NCBI GenBank assembly: GCA_036426205.1
Contig: CM071568.1
Location: forward strand, 215,059,245 to 215,123,244
DNA: 64,000 nucleotides
Direction of reading: 5' to 3'
From: Ascaphus truei
Lineage: Eukaryota > Chordata > Amphibia > Anura > Ascaphidae
Positions within the stretch are counted from its first letter, which is position 1; each line of letters begins with the position of its first letter. Of the stretch, positions 45,692-55,441 are shown one piece after another. The notes beneath the pieces are model-generated. The model ran no database searches and was not told the DNA's origin. It was given only the letters and a program-made list of their open reading frames with translations. The position numbers and the translations under genes are program-made.

Positions 45692-46159
45692 ATGTTATAA
45701 TTCAGAAAATATGTCTTTGGCCTTGTTTTGTTGACTTCAGATTATCTAATTACTATTGTATGTATGCTGAAGACTGTGTTGTTTCCAAACTTTCAACTAT
45801 GTTCTTGTACACGTGAAGTTTTGGAAATGTTAACACTCATAATTAATTGTGTTATAAATATTTATGTTGTAATCGTCTGTTCAGTAATGGTCCACCAGGA
45901 GCCAGTTGCTAAGTTTAGAGAAGCTGCCATTGACTTTGCAGCAAAACATTGCATTTGGGTGTGTTAATTGATGTAAGAATTGCATATGCATATTAGTCAC
46001 ATGCAATTATAAAAACACCTAAGTTCCTGCAAACATCTTTCTTGTACGTGTACAGCAGGATTATGTGTAAATTATTACTTACCTTTGCCTTGCTTGGCCA
46101 TTGTAATTTTGTCCTTTAATCAGTTGTGTGTTCGTTTCTATAACATCTCAGAATGTATA

Positions 46160-46162
46160 ATA

Positions 46163-46198
<36 letters not shown>

Positions 46199-46248
46199 TG
46201 AGTGAGTGTGAGTGTGAGTGTGTGAGTGTGTGAGTATATATATATGTG

Positions 46249-46285
<37 letters not shown>
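46160..46285. repeat. Compound microsatellite (AC)n, (GTGA)n, (TA)n
   Basis: ACACAC run, then GTGAGTGTGAG words, then a TATATA/TGTATG run. It borders the LTR-element array on its left side. Confidence 0.9.
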
Positions 46286-46287
<2 letters not shown>

Positions 46288-46558
46288 TTCAATGGGGATT
46301 TAGTGAAACGCTGAGATTTCTTTTTAGCAGAGATTTTTATAATAAAATATGAAGCGGTTTATGTTATATTTGTGTAACTCCGGTTCCCCAGGTCCTAGCG
46401 GGCTGAAACTCGGACCATATGGTGTCCCAGTTCCGGCATTAAGGTCTGGAAAGTTTGGACCCGCTGGACCTTCCAGAACCGGGTATTTTAATATGTGTAT
46501 GTATTAAAATGTATATGTGGTTTGGGTCTGTTCTGGGAACTGCAGACTCCTTCTGTTA

Positions 46559-47146
46559 TGTTAATAAGCAGGAAGAGCATCCTGCAGGAATTCACATAGC
46601 CCGGTGATCTAAAGGTTAACTGCCCTATTGTTTATACTGGGGCCAAGAACAAAGAGGCTGAGTGTTGCTAAGTGTGATACTTCACACTTACCCTGGAAGC
46701 CAACATCTGCTTCACAGAGCTTCAAAGGGATTTTTGCTAGACAGCTCGGCGCCTTGAGTGTAAGAGAAGGGTTAAAATGGTATATAAGCCAGAGTCACCC
46801 CTTACTCAATTGTCTTCATGCCAGAGGTCTTCATGCCAGAGGTCTTCATGCCAGAGGTCTTCATGCCAGAGGTCTTCATGTCCTTCATGTGTCTTCATGA
46901 TCTGCTTGTCTTGCTGTGATGTCAACTGAAATATGGAAGAAATGGCCCATCCTGTATCCTGATGGCTTTCTTGTCATAATCTTTAAGTAAGTGTCTATAT
47001 TTTGCCTTTTATTTGTATATCTTGTGTGTTCACCTTTATCAAGGAATAAATTATATTTTATCATATCTAAGTCTCATACCAGTTCAACCCAGTTATATAT
47101 ATATAATTTTGGTGTAAATTACAACCTGTCATAAGTTACCGTGACA
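46559..47146 (+). repeat. LTR A
   Basis: Begins TGTTAATAAGCAGG and ends TTACCGTGACA. Contains a TATA box (TATATAAG, 46791-46798) after GGGTTAAAATGG, four copies of a 15-bp CATGCCAGAGGTCTT repeat at the presumed start of R, and a polyadenylation signal AATAAA at 47045-47050. The order U3-R-U5 is clear. Confidence 0.75.
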
Positions 47147-48062
47147 GGCTTTGTAATAAACTGGTGGCAAGCAGCGGGATTGAACTGGACCTGTATTACT
47201 AGTGTTCTGCGGGATACTGTAATATAGTGGGAACTCGATGGTAATTGCGAGTTCCTGGGACTAAAGATATTGAACACACAGTGTACAACATATAACACAA
47301 GATATGGCACCTCCTCACTGTTCCCCTACTTTTGAGAAGCATTGCCTCCAGAACCAAAGTGCCGGCCATCCGTCTGACTGGAGCCGGGCACCGAGACCGG
47401 AGGAGTGCATCAAGTCGGCGCGGGGCCAGCAGCCAGCAAGGCTGAGAGAGAGACAGCGATCGGTGAGCATGAAACCCGGCAGGCTGAGCAAAGATCCACA
47501 GCTGCAGCCGCTGTAACCATCAAACCGCCCGGAGAGCAGGGAATGGACCCAGCTCCGGGACGGCCGAGACTTGGGGAGGGAGCGGGTGGTCTCGGAGACC
47601 ACGGAAGTCTTGCACCAGGAGAGGTAACGGCCGTTGCGGTGGCCCGCCCTTTTTCCCTGAAAGAGCTAGCACTGGTGTGTGCGTTGGGCAAGACGTGGTT
47701 CCCGGCGAAGTGGACCCAGTTCCTGGCGTCGGTACCACACCGACCTGCTTATTCCCTCCCAGAGCCCGGCACTCAAGCAACTCCGCTCTGGACTCCGTTG
47801 CCCCTTGCTGGGGTTAGTCCACCGGCGGCGGAGAAGCTCTGGAATGAGCCCGGCGTTTGAGCAACTCCGCTCTGGACTCCGTTGCCCCTTGCTGGGGTTA
47901 GTCCACCAGTGGCAGAGAAGCTCCGGCAGGCGCGGCAGCACTGCCAACAAACGGGCCACAATAATGCCCGGTGCCCTGACCATGCGCGGTCGGGCGAAGA
48001 AGCTCCTCAGGGCCAGCGCTCCCGAACTGCGGAAAAGATGACCCAGTTAGCGGCATCCTCTG
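47147..48062 (+). other. 5' internal region of the LTR element
   Basis: Starts GGCTTTGTAATAAACTGGTGGCAAGCAGCGGG (split here as GGCTTTGTAATAAAC and TGGTGGCAAGCAGCGGG). The TGG-initial part could be a primer-binding site offset from the LTR. Short ORFs in all frames do not resemble gag. GC-rich, with two near copies of a 71-bp segment (about 47790 and 47861) containing GCAACTCCGCTCTGGACTCC. Confidence 0.4.
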
Positions 48063-49796
48063 ATGGCTCCCGCCCAGCCAGGGCGACAACCCTCCTCGGG
48101 ACGTCTCCTGGAGAACCTGGATGGGCTGCATCTGCAACAGTGGCGGAGAGCGGCGGCCATCCAACTGATGCCGGCGGAGAACCGGCAGCGGCGGCGGAGA
48201 AGAAGCCGCCACTCCAGCATCCTGCCGGCGGCAATTTTATTTGGGGGGAGGGACAGAGTTTGTGGGAGGGGGTTATTTTTCCAAGTTTGCATGGAGCCGT
48301 GTTCCTCCACAAAGACCTGGGACCCTTGTCCTGCACCGTTGTACCTGTACCCAACCCGGGCGCTGTCGCGGCAGCGGCCCGTTGCTGCCCAGCAGATGGT
48401 GCCGGCAGCGGCCACACCAGTCCCCCTGCAATCGGGACCAACGAAAGCGGCGGTCTCTGCGGGGACCAGCGAGGTAAGCCAGACCCAGTCGCAGACTGAC
48501 CCTGACTTATTTTTCCCTATGACTGTACCCTGTTGTTTCACTATACGGGTGACTGCGGGGTGGCAGGAGATAGGGGTACCAGGGGAGGGGAAGGAAGGGC
48601 AGCTTGTAGGGCAGCTAGACTTCCCCATTACCCTGGCGGAGCAGCAAGGGGACTCTCGGTTAAGAGCCCCACTGTTGCAGCCTGGCTATGGGCCGGAGGT
48701 ATCAGGGGTTGTGGCAAAGTTAGACCACCCCCAGATTTCAGGGGTAGTGGCAAAGTTAGACCACCCCCAGAATACCTGCCAGCCAGAAGCTAAGGTGGGT
48801 GTATCTGCACCAGCAAACCTGAGCTCACCTCCGGTAATGGGGGCACAGCTTCAGGGAGAGGGGCTAGCCCCGTTAGCACCCAACTCTAGGGTAGGATTGC
48901 CTGGGAGAGGGTTGGGTGGGCCAGTAGGAACCAGGGAGGGAAGGCAGCAAGTGAGCCAGCCAGATTTCCCCATTACCCTGGCGGAGCAGCAAGGGGACTC
49001 TCTGTTGCAGCCTTGCTATGGGCTGGAGGTATATGGGGTTGTGGCAAAGTTAGACCACCCCCAGATTACCTGCCCGCCAGGAGTTAAGGTGGGTGCATCA
49101 GCACCAGCAACCCTGAGCTCATCCCCGGTAATGGGGAGACAGTGTCAGGGATATGGCCTCACTCAGGTATCCCTAGGATCAAGGTTAGGATTAGCTATGG
49201 AGAAGCGGAGTGAGGGGAGGCTGCAGGTAGGTAGCCAGCATCAGATCTCAGTGGGAGAAGAGGGGCTAGTGGTAGCCGGGGAGGGACAGCAGCAGGTATG
49301 GCAGCTAGAGTTTCCCATTACCATGGCAGAGCCTCAGGGGGTGCCTCAGATCAGCAACCCCCTGTTGCAGCCTGTCTATGGGCTGGGGGTATCCTGGGCG
49401 GTGGCAAGCTTGTGCCACCCCAGGGATACCTGTCAGCCAAGAGCTAAGGCGGTTGCATCTGGAGAGATGCCCCTGAGCTCATCCCTGGTAAGGGGGAGAC
49501 AAGGTCAGAGAGGTAGGTGCACTCAGGTAGCTCCAGTGTCTGGGTTAGGATTGCCCAGGGGGGAGAGGAGTGCAGGTGGTCTGCAAGGAGGTAGGCAGCA
49601 GGAGTCATCAGCAGGGGCTGAGGTGCTGGGCCTAGGGGAGGCTAGGCAGGGAGACACTGGGGAGCAGGGGGAGATAGGAGGTCAGTGGGGTGTCAGGCAG
49701 CTGGCAGAAGCTAGGGATGGGCTAGGTAGGCAGAAGGTCCCTTGTTCTGACTGGCCAGGAGTGACCCCCCTGACAGATTCCCCAGGGTTCCCCTAA
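48063..49796 (+). CDS. 577-codon ORF with 115-residue tandem repeats in the LTR element
   Basis: Open from ATG 48063 to the stop at 49796. Residues ~184-530 consist of three 345-bp (115-residue) repeats starting at 48612, 48957 and 49302, plus a decayed fourth. Each has DFPITLAEQQGDS, LLQP.YG.EV.GVVAKLDHP, CQP.AKV.ASAPA.LSSSPVMG and a Gly/Arg/Gln-rich end. Unit 1 has an internal duplication of GVVAKLDHPQ. The region before the repeats is Arg/Pro-rich with no recognised domain. Repeat spacing is an exact multiple of three, which supports translation but could also follow from simple tandem duplication. I do not recognise the protein. It lies where gag-pol would be expected. Confidence 0.45.
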   Translation: MAPAQPGRQPSSGRLLENLDGLHLQQWRRAAAIQLMPAENRQRRRRRSRHSSILPAAILFGGRDRVCGRGLFFQVCMEPCSSTKTWDPCPAPLYLYPTRALSRQRPVAAQQMVPAAATPVPLQSGPTKAAVSAGTSEVSQTQSQTDPDLFFPMTVPCCFTIRVTAGWQEIGVPGEGKEGQLVGQLDFPITLAEQQGDSRLRAPLLQPGYGPEVSGVVAKLDHPQISGVVAKLDHPQNTCQPEAKVGVSAPANLSSPPVMGAQLQGEGLAPLAPNSRVGLPGRGLGGPVGTREGRQQVSQPDFPITLAEQQGDSLLQPCYGLEVYGVVAKLDHPQITCPPGVKVGASAPATLSSSPVMGRQCQGYGLTQVSLGSRLGLAMEKRSEGRLQVGSQHQISVGEEGLVVAGEGQQQVWQLEFPITMAEPQGVPQISNPLLQPVYGLGVSWAVASLCHPRDTCQPRAKAVASGEMPLSSSLVRGRQGQRGRCTQVAPVSGLGLPRGERSAGGLQGGRQQESSAGAEVLGLGEARQGDTGEQGEIGGQWGVRQLAEARDGLGRQKVPCSDWPGVTPLTDSPGFP

Positions 49797-50428
49797 GGAG
49801 CGGCTGTTGGGAGATAGGCAGCCAGGGAGGAGAGTCAGGAGTATAGCAGAGCAGCTATAGGTTGGCACAGAGCCAGGGCAGGTAGGGTCCCTACAGGATA
49901 GTGACATAGCTCTTTCCCAGACTTGGTTGACAGGAAAGCGACGGTCTGTGCTGAATAGCTGGTCTCCTGTTGGTGCAGATACATGCCAGTCCCTAGGCAG
50001 TGTGCAGCCTGGTCTGCAAAGGGGCCCCTTCACCATGGACCTGGTTCACCAGGCACTGGGTGGGGGGCAGAGGGAGGCAAAGGAGAATGCCCGGCAGCCA
50101 CAGTGGAGCCCTGCTCCGCAGGATCTTGACTTCACTATCCACTGTGGCCAGGACAATGTACTGGACAATGCCGGAGGACAATTTTGCCAGGCCAACCCCT
50201 CAGGACTTATTGAGTGCTTCAAGGGCACGAGTGGTGTCCCAGTGCCAGGGGTAGGCAGCTGTGGCACCAGTCACCCATTGAGCAGGGGAGGTGTGACGAT
50301 GGGGAGGATTTGGCCCGGGATCAAAGGGGTTACAACCCCATTTGGCCACCCTCTACTCTCATCAGGAAGCAAGGGATTAACTGGACTGAGGTCCAGTAAT
50401 GTGTTTTGCCTTGCTTCAATACCCAAAT
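49797..50428 (+). other. Internal region after the repeat ORF
   Basis: An overlapping-frame 181-codon ORF (49927-50472) runs into LTR B and has no recognised motif. Ends with a 42-bp segment (50387-50428) repeated exactly at 51849-51890. Confidence 0.4.
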
Positions 50429-51890
50429 TAAAAGCAGGAAGAGCATCCTGCAGGAATTCACATAGCCGGTGATCTAAAGGTTAAGCCCTATGTTATACTG
50501 GGCCAAGAACAAAGAGGTGAGTGTTGTAAGTGTGATAATTCACACTTACCCTGGAAGCCAAATCTGCTCACAGAGCTTCAAAGGGATTTTTGTAGACAGC
50601 TCAGCGCCTTGAGGGTAAGAGAAGGGTTAAAATGGTATATAAGCCAGAGTCACCCCTTACTCAATGTCTTCATGCCAGAGTCTTCATGCCAGAGGTCTTC
50701 ATGCCAGAGGTCTTCATGCCAGAGGTCTTCATGTCCTTCATGTGTCTTCATGATCTGCTTGTCTGCTGTGATGTCAACTGAAATATGGAAGAAATGGCCC
50801 ATCCTGTATCCTGATGGCTTTCTTGTCATAATCTTTAAGTAAGTGTCTAATTTTGCTTTTATTGTATATCTGGTGTTCACCTTTATCAAGGAATAAATTT
50901 ATTTATCATATCTAAGTCTCATACCAGTTCAACCCAGTTATTATATATAATTTTGGTGTAAATTACAACCTGTCATAAGTTACCGTGACAGGCTTGTAAT
51001 AAAACTGGTGGCAAGCAGCGGGATTGAACTGGACTGATATTACTAGTGTTCTGCGGGATACTGTAATTAGTGGGAACTCGATGGTAATTGCGAGTTCCTG
51101 GACTAAAGATATTGAACACACAGTGTACAACATATAACACAAGATATGGCACCTCCTCACTGTTCCCCTACTTTTGAGAAGCATTGCCTCAGAACCAAAG
51201 TGCCGGCCATCCGTCTGACTGGAGCGCGGGCACCAGACCGGAGGAGTGCATCAAGTCGGCGCGGGGCCAGCAGCCAGCAAGGCTGAGAGAGAGACAGCGA
51301 TCGGTGAGCATGAAACCCGGCAGGCTGAGCAAAGATCCACAGCTGCAGCCGTTGTAACCAAAAACCGCCCGGAGAGCAGGGAATGGACCCAGCTCCGGGA
51401 CGGCCGAGACTTGGGGAGGGAGGGGTGGTCTCGGAGACCACGGAAAGTCTTGCACCAGGAGAGGTAACGGCCCGGTGCGGTTGCCCGCCCTTTTTCCTGA
51501 AAGAGCTAGCACTGGTGTGTGCGTTGGGCAAGACGTGGTTCCGGCGAAAGTGGACCCAGTTCCTGGCGTCGGGTACCACACCGACCTGCTTATTCCCTCC
51601 CAGAGCACCGGCACTCAAGCACTCCGCTCTGGACTCCGTTGCCCTTGCTGGGGTAGTCCACCGGCGGCGAGAAGCTCTGGAATGAGCCCGGCGTTTGAGC
51701 AACTCGCTCTGGACTCCGTTTGCCCCTTGCTGGGGTTAGTCCACCAGTGGCAGAGAAGCCTCGGCAGGCGCGGCAGCATGCCAACCAAAACGGGCCACAA
51801 TAATGCCCGGTGCCTGACATGCGGCGGTCGGGCGAAGAAGATCCTCAGTGAGGTCCAGTAATGTGTTTTGCCTTGCTTCAATACCCAAAT
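50429..51890 (+). repeat. Indel-rich second copy of LTR plus 5' internal region (probable misassembly)
   Basis: 50429-50994 corresponds to LTR A and 50995-51848 to 47147-47996. Compared with those, this copy has dozens of one-base deletions and insertions, many in homopolymers (GGGG to GGG, CTTTG to CTTG, CAACT to CACT). Removing the segment rejoins ...TACCCAAAT with GTTTATTCCCC to restore a continuous internal region. The pattern suggests unpolished long-read sequence rather than biology. Confidence 0.6.
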
Positions 51891-53262
51891 GTTTATTCCC
51901 CTGTGTAAATGTATCATGTTATGCCAGTGTTTGCATCACCTACATGCTGGGATCCATCCGGGAGGGCAAGGGTTAATATTTCTTTAGTGATTATAGCCCT
52001 TTGTGTAATTTTCCCGCCTTTTCGGGCACCATTTTGCAGAGTCCCATAGGCCGCCATTAGAGCTCAATGCATTTCAATGGCGGATCTTGCTGTTTTGGAA
52101 CTGTTTCCCGTGAAGACCAGCAGGTGGCGTCCGAGAGGAGGAGCGGCGGTTTCCCATTGTAAGTCAATGGGCTCATTGACTTCAATGGAGATTCCTCGAT
52201 GGCACTTTCCAGGAACAAGTTGGCTGCTGTCCAAACCGCAAAACCGCAAAGCAGATACAATGTCCTTTAAAGAGTAAAATCACTTTAGTCAAGTTCAATG
52301 ATATGTGGCGTGGGAATCTACAGTTCTAGAGCACCTAGAAATAAAATTATTTTTGCCCCTAGTTCCTAGGCCATCCCCCATTTGACCACCACCGGGTCCC
52401 CGAATCCTGGACCCCCGAGAAAGGTTGTGCCGAGAGAGCGGGTCGCGCCATAGGTTCCAATGGCGGCGGCAGAAACAGCTCAGGATTTCGACTAAGTGTG
52501 AAAAGCTGAAACTCATGAGTTCATATCTCTGGTCCCGGAGGGTCCAGAGGTCCAGGGTTTGGGGTACCTGTAGGCACTGCTCCGGCATGGCTGCTGAACC
52601 ATCCTTGACCCTCTTGGACCAACCCGACGGAGTATGGACCCCCTTGAAAGTTTGGGACCTTTGCCATTGATTCCATTGGGGGAAAAGCTGCGTGGCGGAA
52701 AAATGACTAAGTATAAAATGTTGAAAAGTGTAAGTCCATAGCTCCGGTTCTGGAATACCCAGAGGGATGGGATTTGGGTGGCATGTAGCCAAGGTTCCGG
52801 CTTTAATGCATGCCCCTTTCCAGCCCCCTCAGACCAACCAGATGGAGTGTGGACGAATGTAAAGATTTGTGGATTTTCTCATAGACTTCAATGGCGGCGT
52901 TTCCCCATTGAAAGTCTATGGCAGGAAACTCCATTGACTACAATGGCGGAGTTGCTCCATTGAAACCCACGGCGGCGGAGCCCGTTGTTTTCAATGGGGA
53001 TTTAGTGAAACGCTGAGATTTCTTTTTAGCGGAGATTTTTATAATAAAATATGAAGCGGTTTATGTGATATTTGTGTAACTCCGGTTCCCCAGGTCCTAG
53101 CGGGCTGAAACTCGGACCATATGGTGTCGCAGTTCCGGCATTAAGGTCTGGAAAGTTTGGACCCGCTGGACCTACCAGAACCGGGTATTTTAATATGTGT
53201 ATATATTAAAATGTATATGTGGTTTGGGTCTGTTCTGGGAACTGCAGACTCCTTCTGTTATG
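51891..53262 (+). other. 3' internal region of the LTR element
   Basis: Non-coding. Several inverted words TCAATGG/CCATTGA in 52040-52240 and 52880-53000 can fold. A loose ~300-bp repeat recurs three times (near 52500, 52730, 53080) with GTAACTCCGGTTC and GGTCCAGCGG-like phrases. It may in fact be the 5' part of a longer LTR. Confidence 0.4.
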
Positions 53263-54077
53263 TGTAAGGAATCCACTCCTGGCTTTTACTATAGCCTTGC
53301 AGACATCTGCAGTTGCAAGCTTCCTCTGGCAATCAATGGCACATGTGCTCTCTCTCATTGCAGCTTCTGCTCTGTGCCCTATCATTTGAGGAATGCTCAC
53401 ACACCCTCCTCCTGTGATTGGATCTCCACCCTTTATACCCTGGGCGTTGGCACTGAAACAGTGCCGAGCATAATTCCTACCCTGGACGTTACAGTCTCTG
53501 CCACAAGCCGCTCTTGCTTGTATCCTGGTGTTCTAACTTCTCTAGTTCATATCCCTAGTTCCTAGTTCCTGAGGCCGCCTGCTAGTTCCATGCGGGGGCC
53601 CGTTCCTGAGTTCTCTGCTAAAGCATTGTTTCCTGTGGCCGCCTGCTAGTTCCATGTGGGGGTCCGTTCCTGACTTCTCTGCTGAAGCGTTGTTTTCTGA
53701 GGCCGCCTGCTAGTCCCATGCGGGGCCCGTTCCTGACTTCTGTGCTGAAGCATTGGTTTCCCGACGCTGCCCTGCGGTGTACTTGGCCAGCCTGCTGTCT
53801 CCTCCTGCTGAGACCGGCGTCATGGGCCGAGGCTGCTCCTCATGAAGAGGCCACTCCCGCGCTCATGCTCCTAAGCTGAAGCGGGGAACTCTTGACTACC
53901 TGTTGCCGAACTCCTGCTTAAATAACGACGATGCTGCCTTCTCCAATCCTGACCCTGCTACGTACAACTACGAACTGCGCACTCCGGATCAGTCTGCGCG
54001 GACTAAGGTCGGTGATTATATAACCCCACCTCAGCCCACCTCAGCCCCGCGGTCCGGTCCCGGTTTGTGGCGAGCAA
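53263..54077 (+). mobile_element. Nested solo LTR
   Basis: Begins TGTAAGGAATCCAC and ends GGCGAGCA. It splits CTGTTATG from ATGTTAATAAG, which are contiguous at LTR A (46551-46570), so the empty site is known and the target duplication is 3-4 bp (ATG or ATGT). Inside are TTTATACC (TATA-like, about 53434) and three ~63-bp repeats (GGCCGCCTGCTAGTTCCATG) at 53571-53760. Unrelated to the LTR it entered. Confidence 0.75.
53571..53760 (+). repeat. ~63-bp tandem repeat, three copies
   Basis: Units carry GAGGCCGCCTGCTAGTTCCA, GGGGGCCCGTTCCTGA and CTGAAGCATTG, in the nested solo LTR. Confidence 0.85.
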
Positions 54078-54653
54078 TGTTAATAAGCAGGAAGAGCATC
54101 CTGCAGGAATTCACATAGCCCGGTGATCAAAAAGTTAACTGCCCTATTGTATATACTGGGGCCAAGAACAAAGAGGCTGAGTGTTGCTAAGTGTGATACT
54201 TCACACTTACCCTGGAAGCCAAAATCTGCTTCACAGAGCTTCAAAGGGATTTTTGCTAGACAGCTCGGTGCCTTGAGTGTAAGAGAAGGGTTAAAATGGT
54301 ATATAAACCAGAGTCACCCCTTACTCAATTGTCTTCATGCCAGAGGTCTTCATGCCAGAGGTCTTCATGCCAGAGGTCTTCACGTCCTTCATGTGTCTTC
54401 ATGATCTGCTTGTCTTGCTGTGATGTCAACTGAAATATGGAAGAAATGGCCCATCCTGTATCCTGATGGCTTTCTTGTCATAATCTTTAAGTAAGTGTTT
54501 ATATTTTGCCTGTTATTTGTATATCTTGTGTGTTCACCTTTATCAAGGAATAAATTATATTTTATCATATCTAAGTCTCGTACCAGTTCAACCCAGTTAT
54601 ATATATATAATTTTGGTGTAAATTACAACCTGTCATAAGTTACCGTGACACTC
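54078..54653 (+). repeat. LTR C
   Basis: Colinear with LTR A over its whole length and highly similar, with TATATAAACC as TATA region, three rather than four CATGCCAGAGGTCTT repeats, AATAAA, and the same TTACCGTGACA end. The satellite starts at the next base. Confidence 0.75.
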
Positions 54654-55441
54654 ACCCACCCAGTCACTCACTCACCCAGTCACTCACTCACCCAGTCACA
54701 CTCACTCACCCAGTCACTCACTCACCCATTCACTCACACCCACTCACTCACCCAGTCACTCACTCACCCACCCACTCACTCACCCACCCACCCAGTCACT
54801 CACTCACCCACCAAGTCACTCACTCACCCAGTCACTCACCCACCCAGTCACTCACCCACCCAGTCACTCACCCACCCAGTCACTCACTCACCCACCCACA
54901 CACTCACTCACCCAGTCATTCACTCACCCAGTCACTCACCCACCCAGTCACTCACCCACCCAGTCACTCACCCACCCAGTCACCCACCCAGTCACTCACC
55001 CACCCAATCACTCACCCACCCNNNNNNNNNNNNNNNNNNNNNNNNNNNNNNNNNNNNNNNNNNNNNNNNNNNNNNNNNNNNNNNNNNNNNCACCCACCCA
55101 GTCACTCACCCACCCAGTCACTCACTCACCCACCCACACACTCACTCACCCAGTCATTCACTCACCCAGTCACTCACCCACCCAGTCACTCACCCACCCA
55201 GTCACTCACCCACCCAGTCACCCACCCAGTCACTCACCCACCCAATCACTCACCCACCCAGTCACTCACCCCCCCAGTCACTCACTCACCCAGTCACTCA
55301 CTCACCCAGTCACTCACTCACCCAGTCACTCACCCACCCACCCAGTCACTCACCCACCCAGTCACTCACTCACCCACCCAGTCACTCACTCACCCACCCA
55401 GTCACTCACTCACCCATCCAGTCACTCACCCACCCACCCAG
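54654..55441 (+). repeat. CACTCACCCAGT satellite
   Basis: Tandem 4-bp-based units CTCA, CCCA, CAGT in higher-order patterns such as CACTCACCCACCCAGT. Contains an assembly gap. The 272-codon His/Ser/Thr/Pro ORF across it is not a gene. Confidence 0.95.
55022..55090. other. Assembly gap (69 N)
   Basis: Run of N. The 169 bp before it (54853-55021) is identical to the 169 bp after it (55091-55259). Confidence 1.

Larger units (their letters stand above)
46286..53262 (+). mobile_element. Tandem LTR-type retroelement array, non-autonomous
   Basis: Order: end of an internal region (46286-46558), LTR A (46559-47146), internal (47147-50428), indel-rich LTR B and 5' internal copy (50429-51890), then the 3' internal part (51891-53262), whose last 278 bp equal 46286-46558. 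LTR C follows after a nested solo LTR. No gag, protease, reverse transcriptase or integrase motif is visible, so the element would depend on another for movement. The clan (Gypsy or ERV) is undetermined. No purine tract is obvious before the LTR, so the true 5' edge of the LTR could lie further left. Confidence 0.6.

Noticed and set aside
47405..48628. Multiple long ORFs in other frames of the LTR internal region
   Set aside because: High GC content lowers stop frequency; none resembles gag or pol, and repeat structure supports only the 48063 frame.
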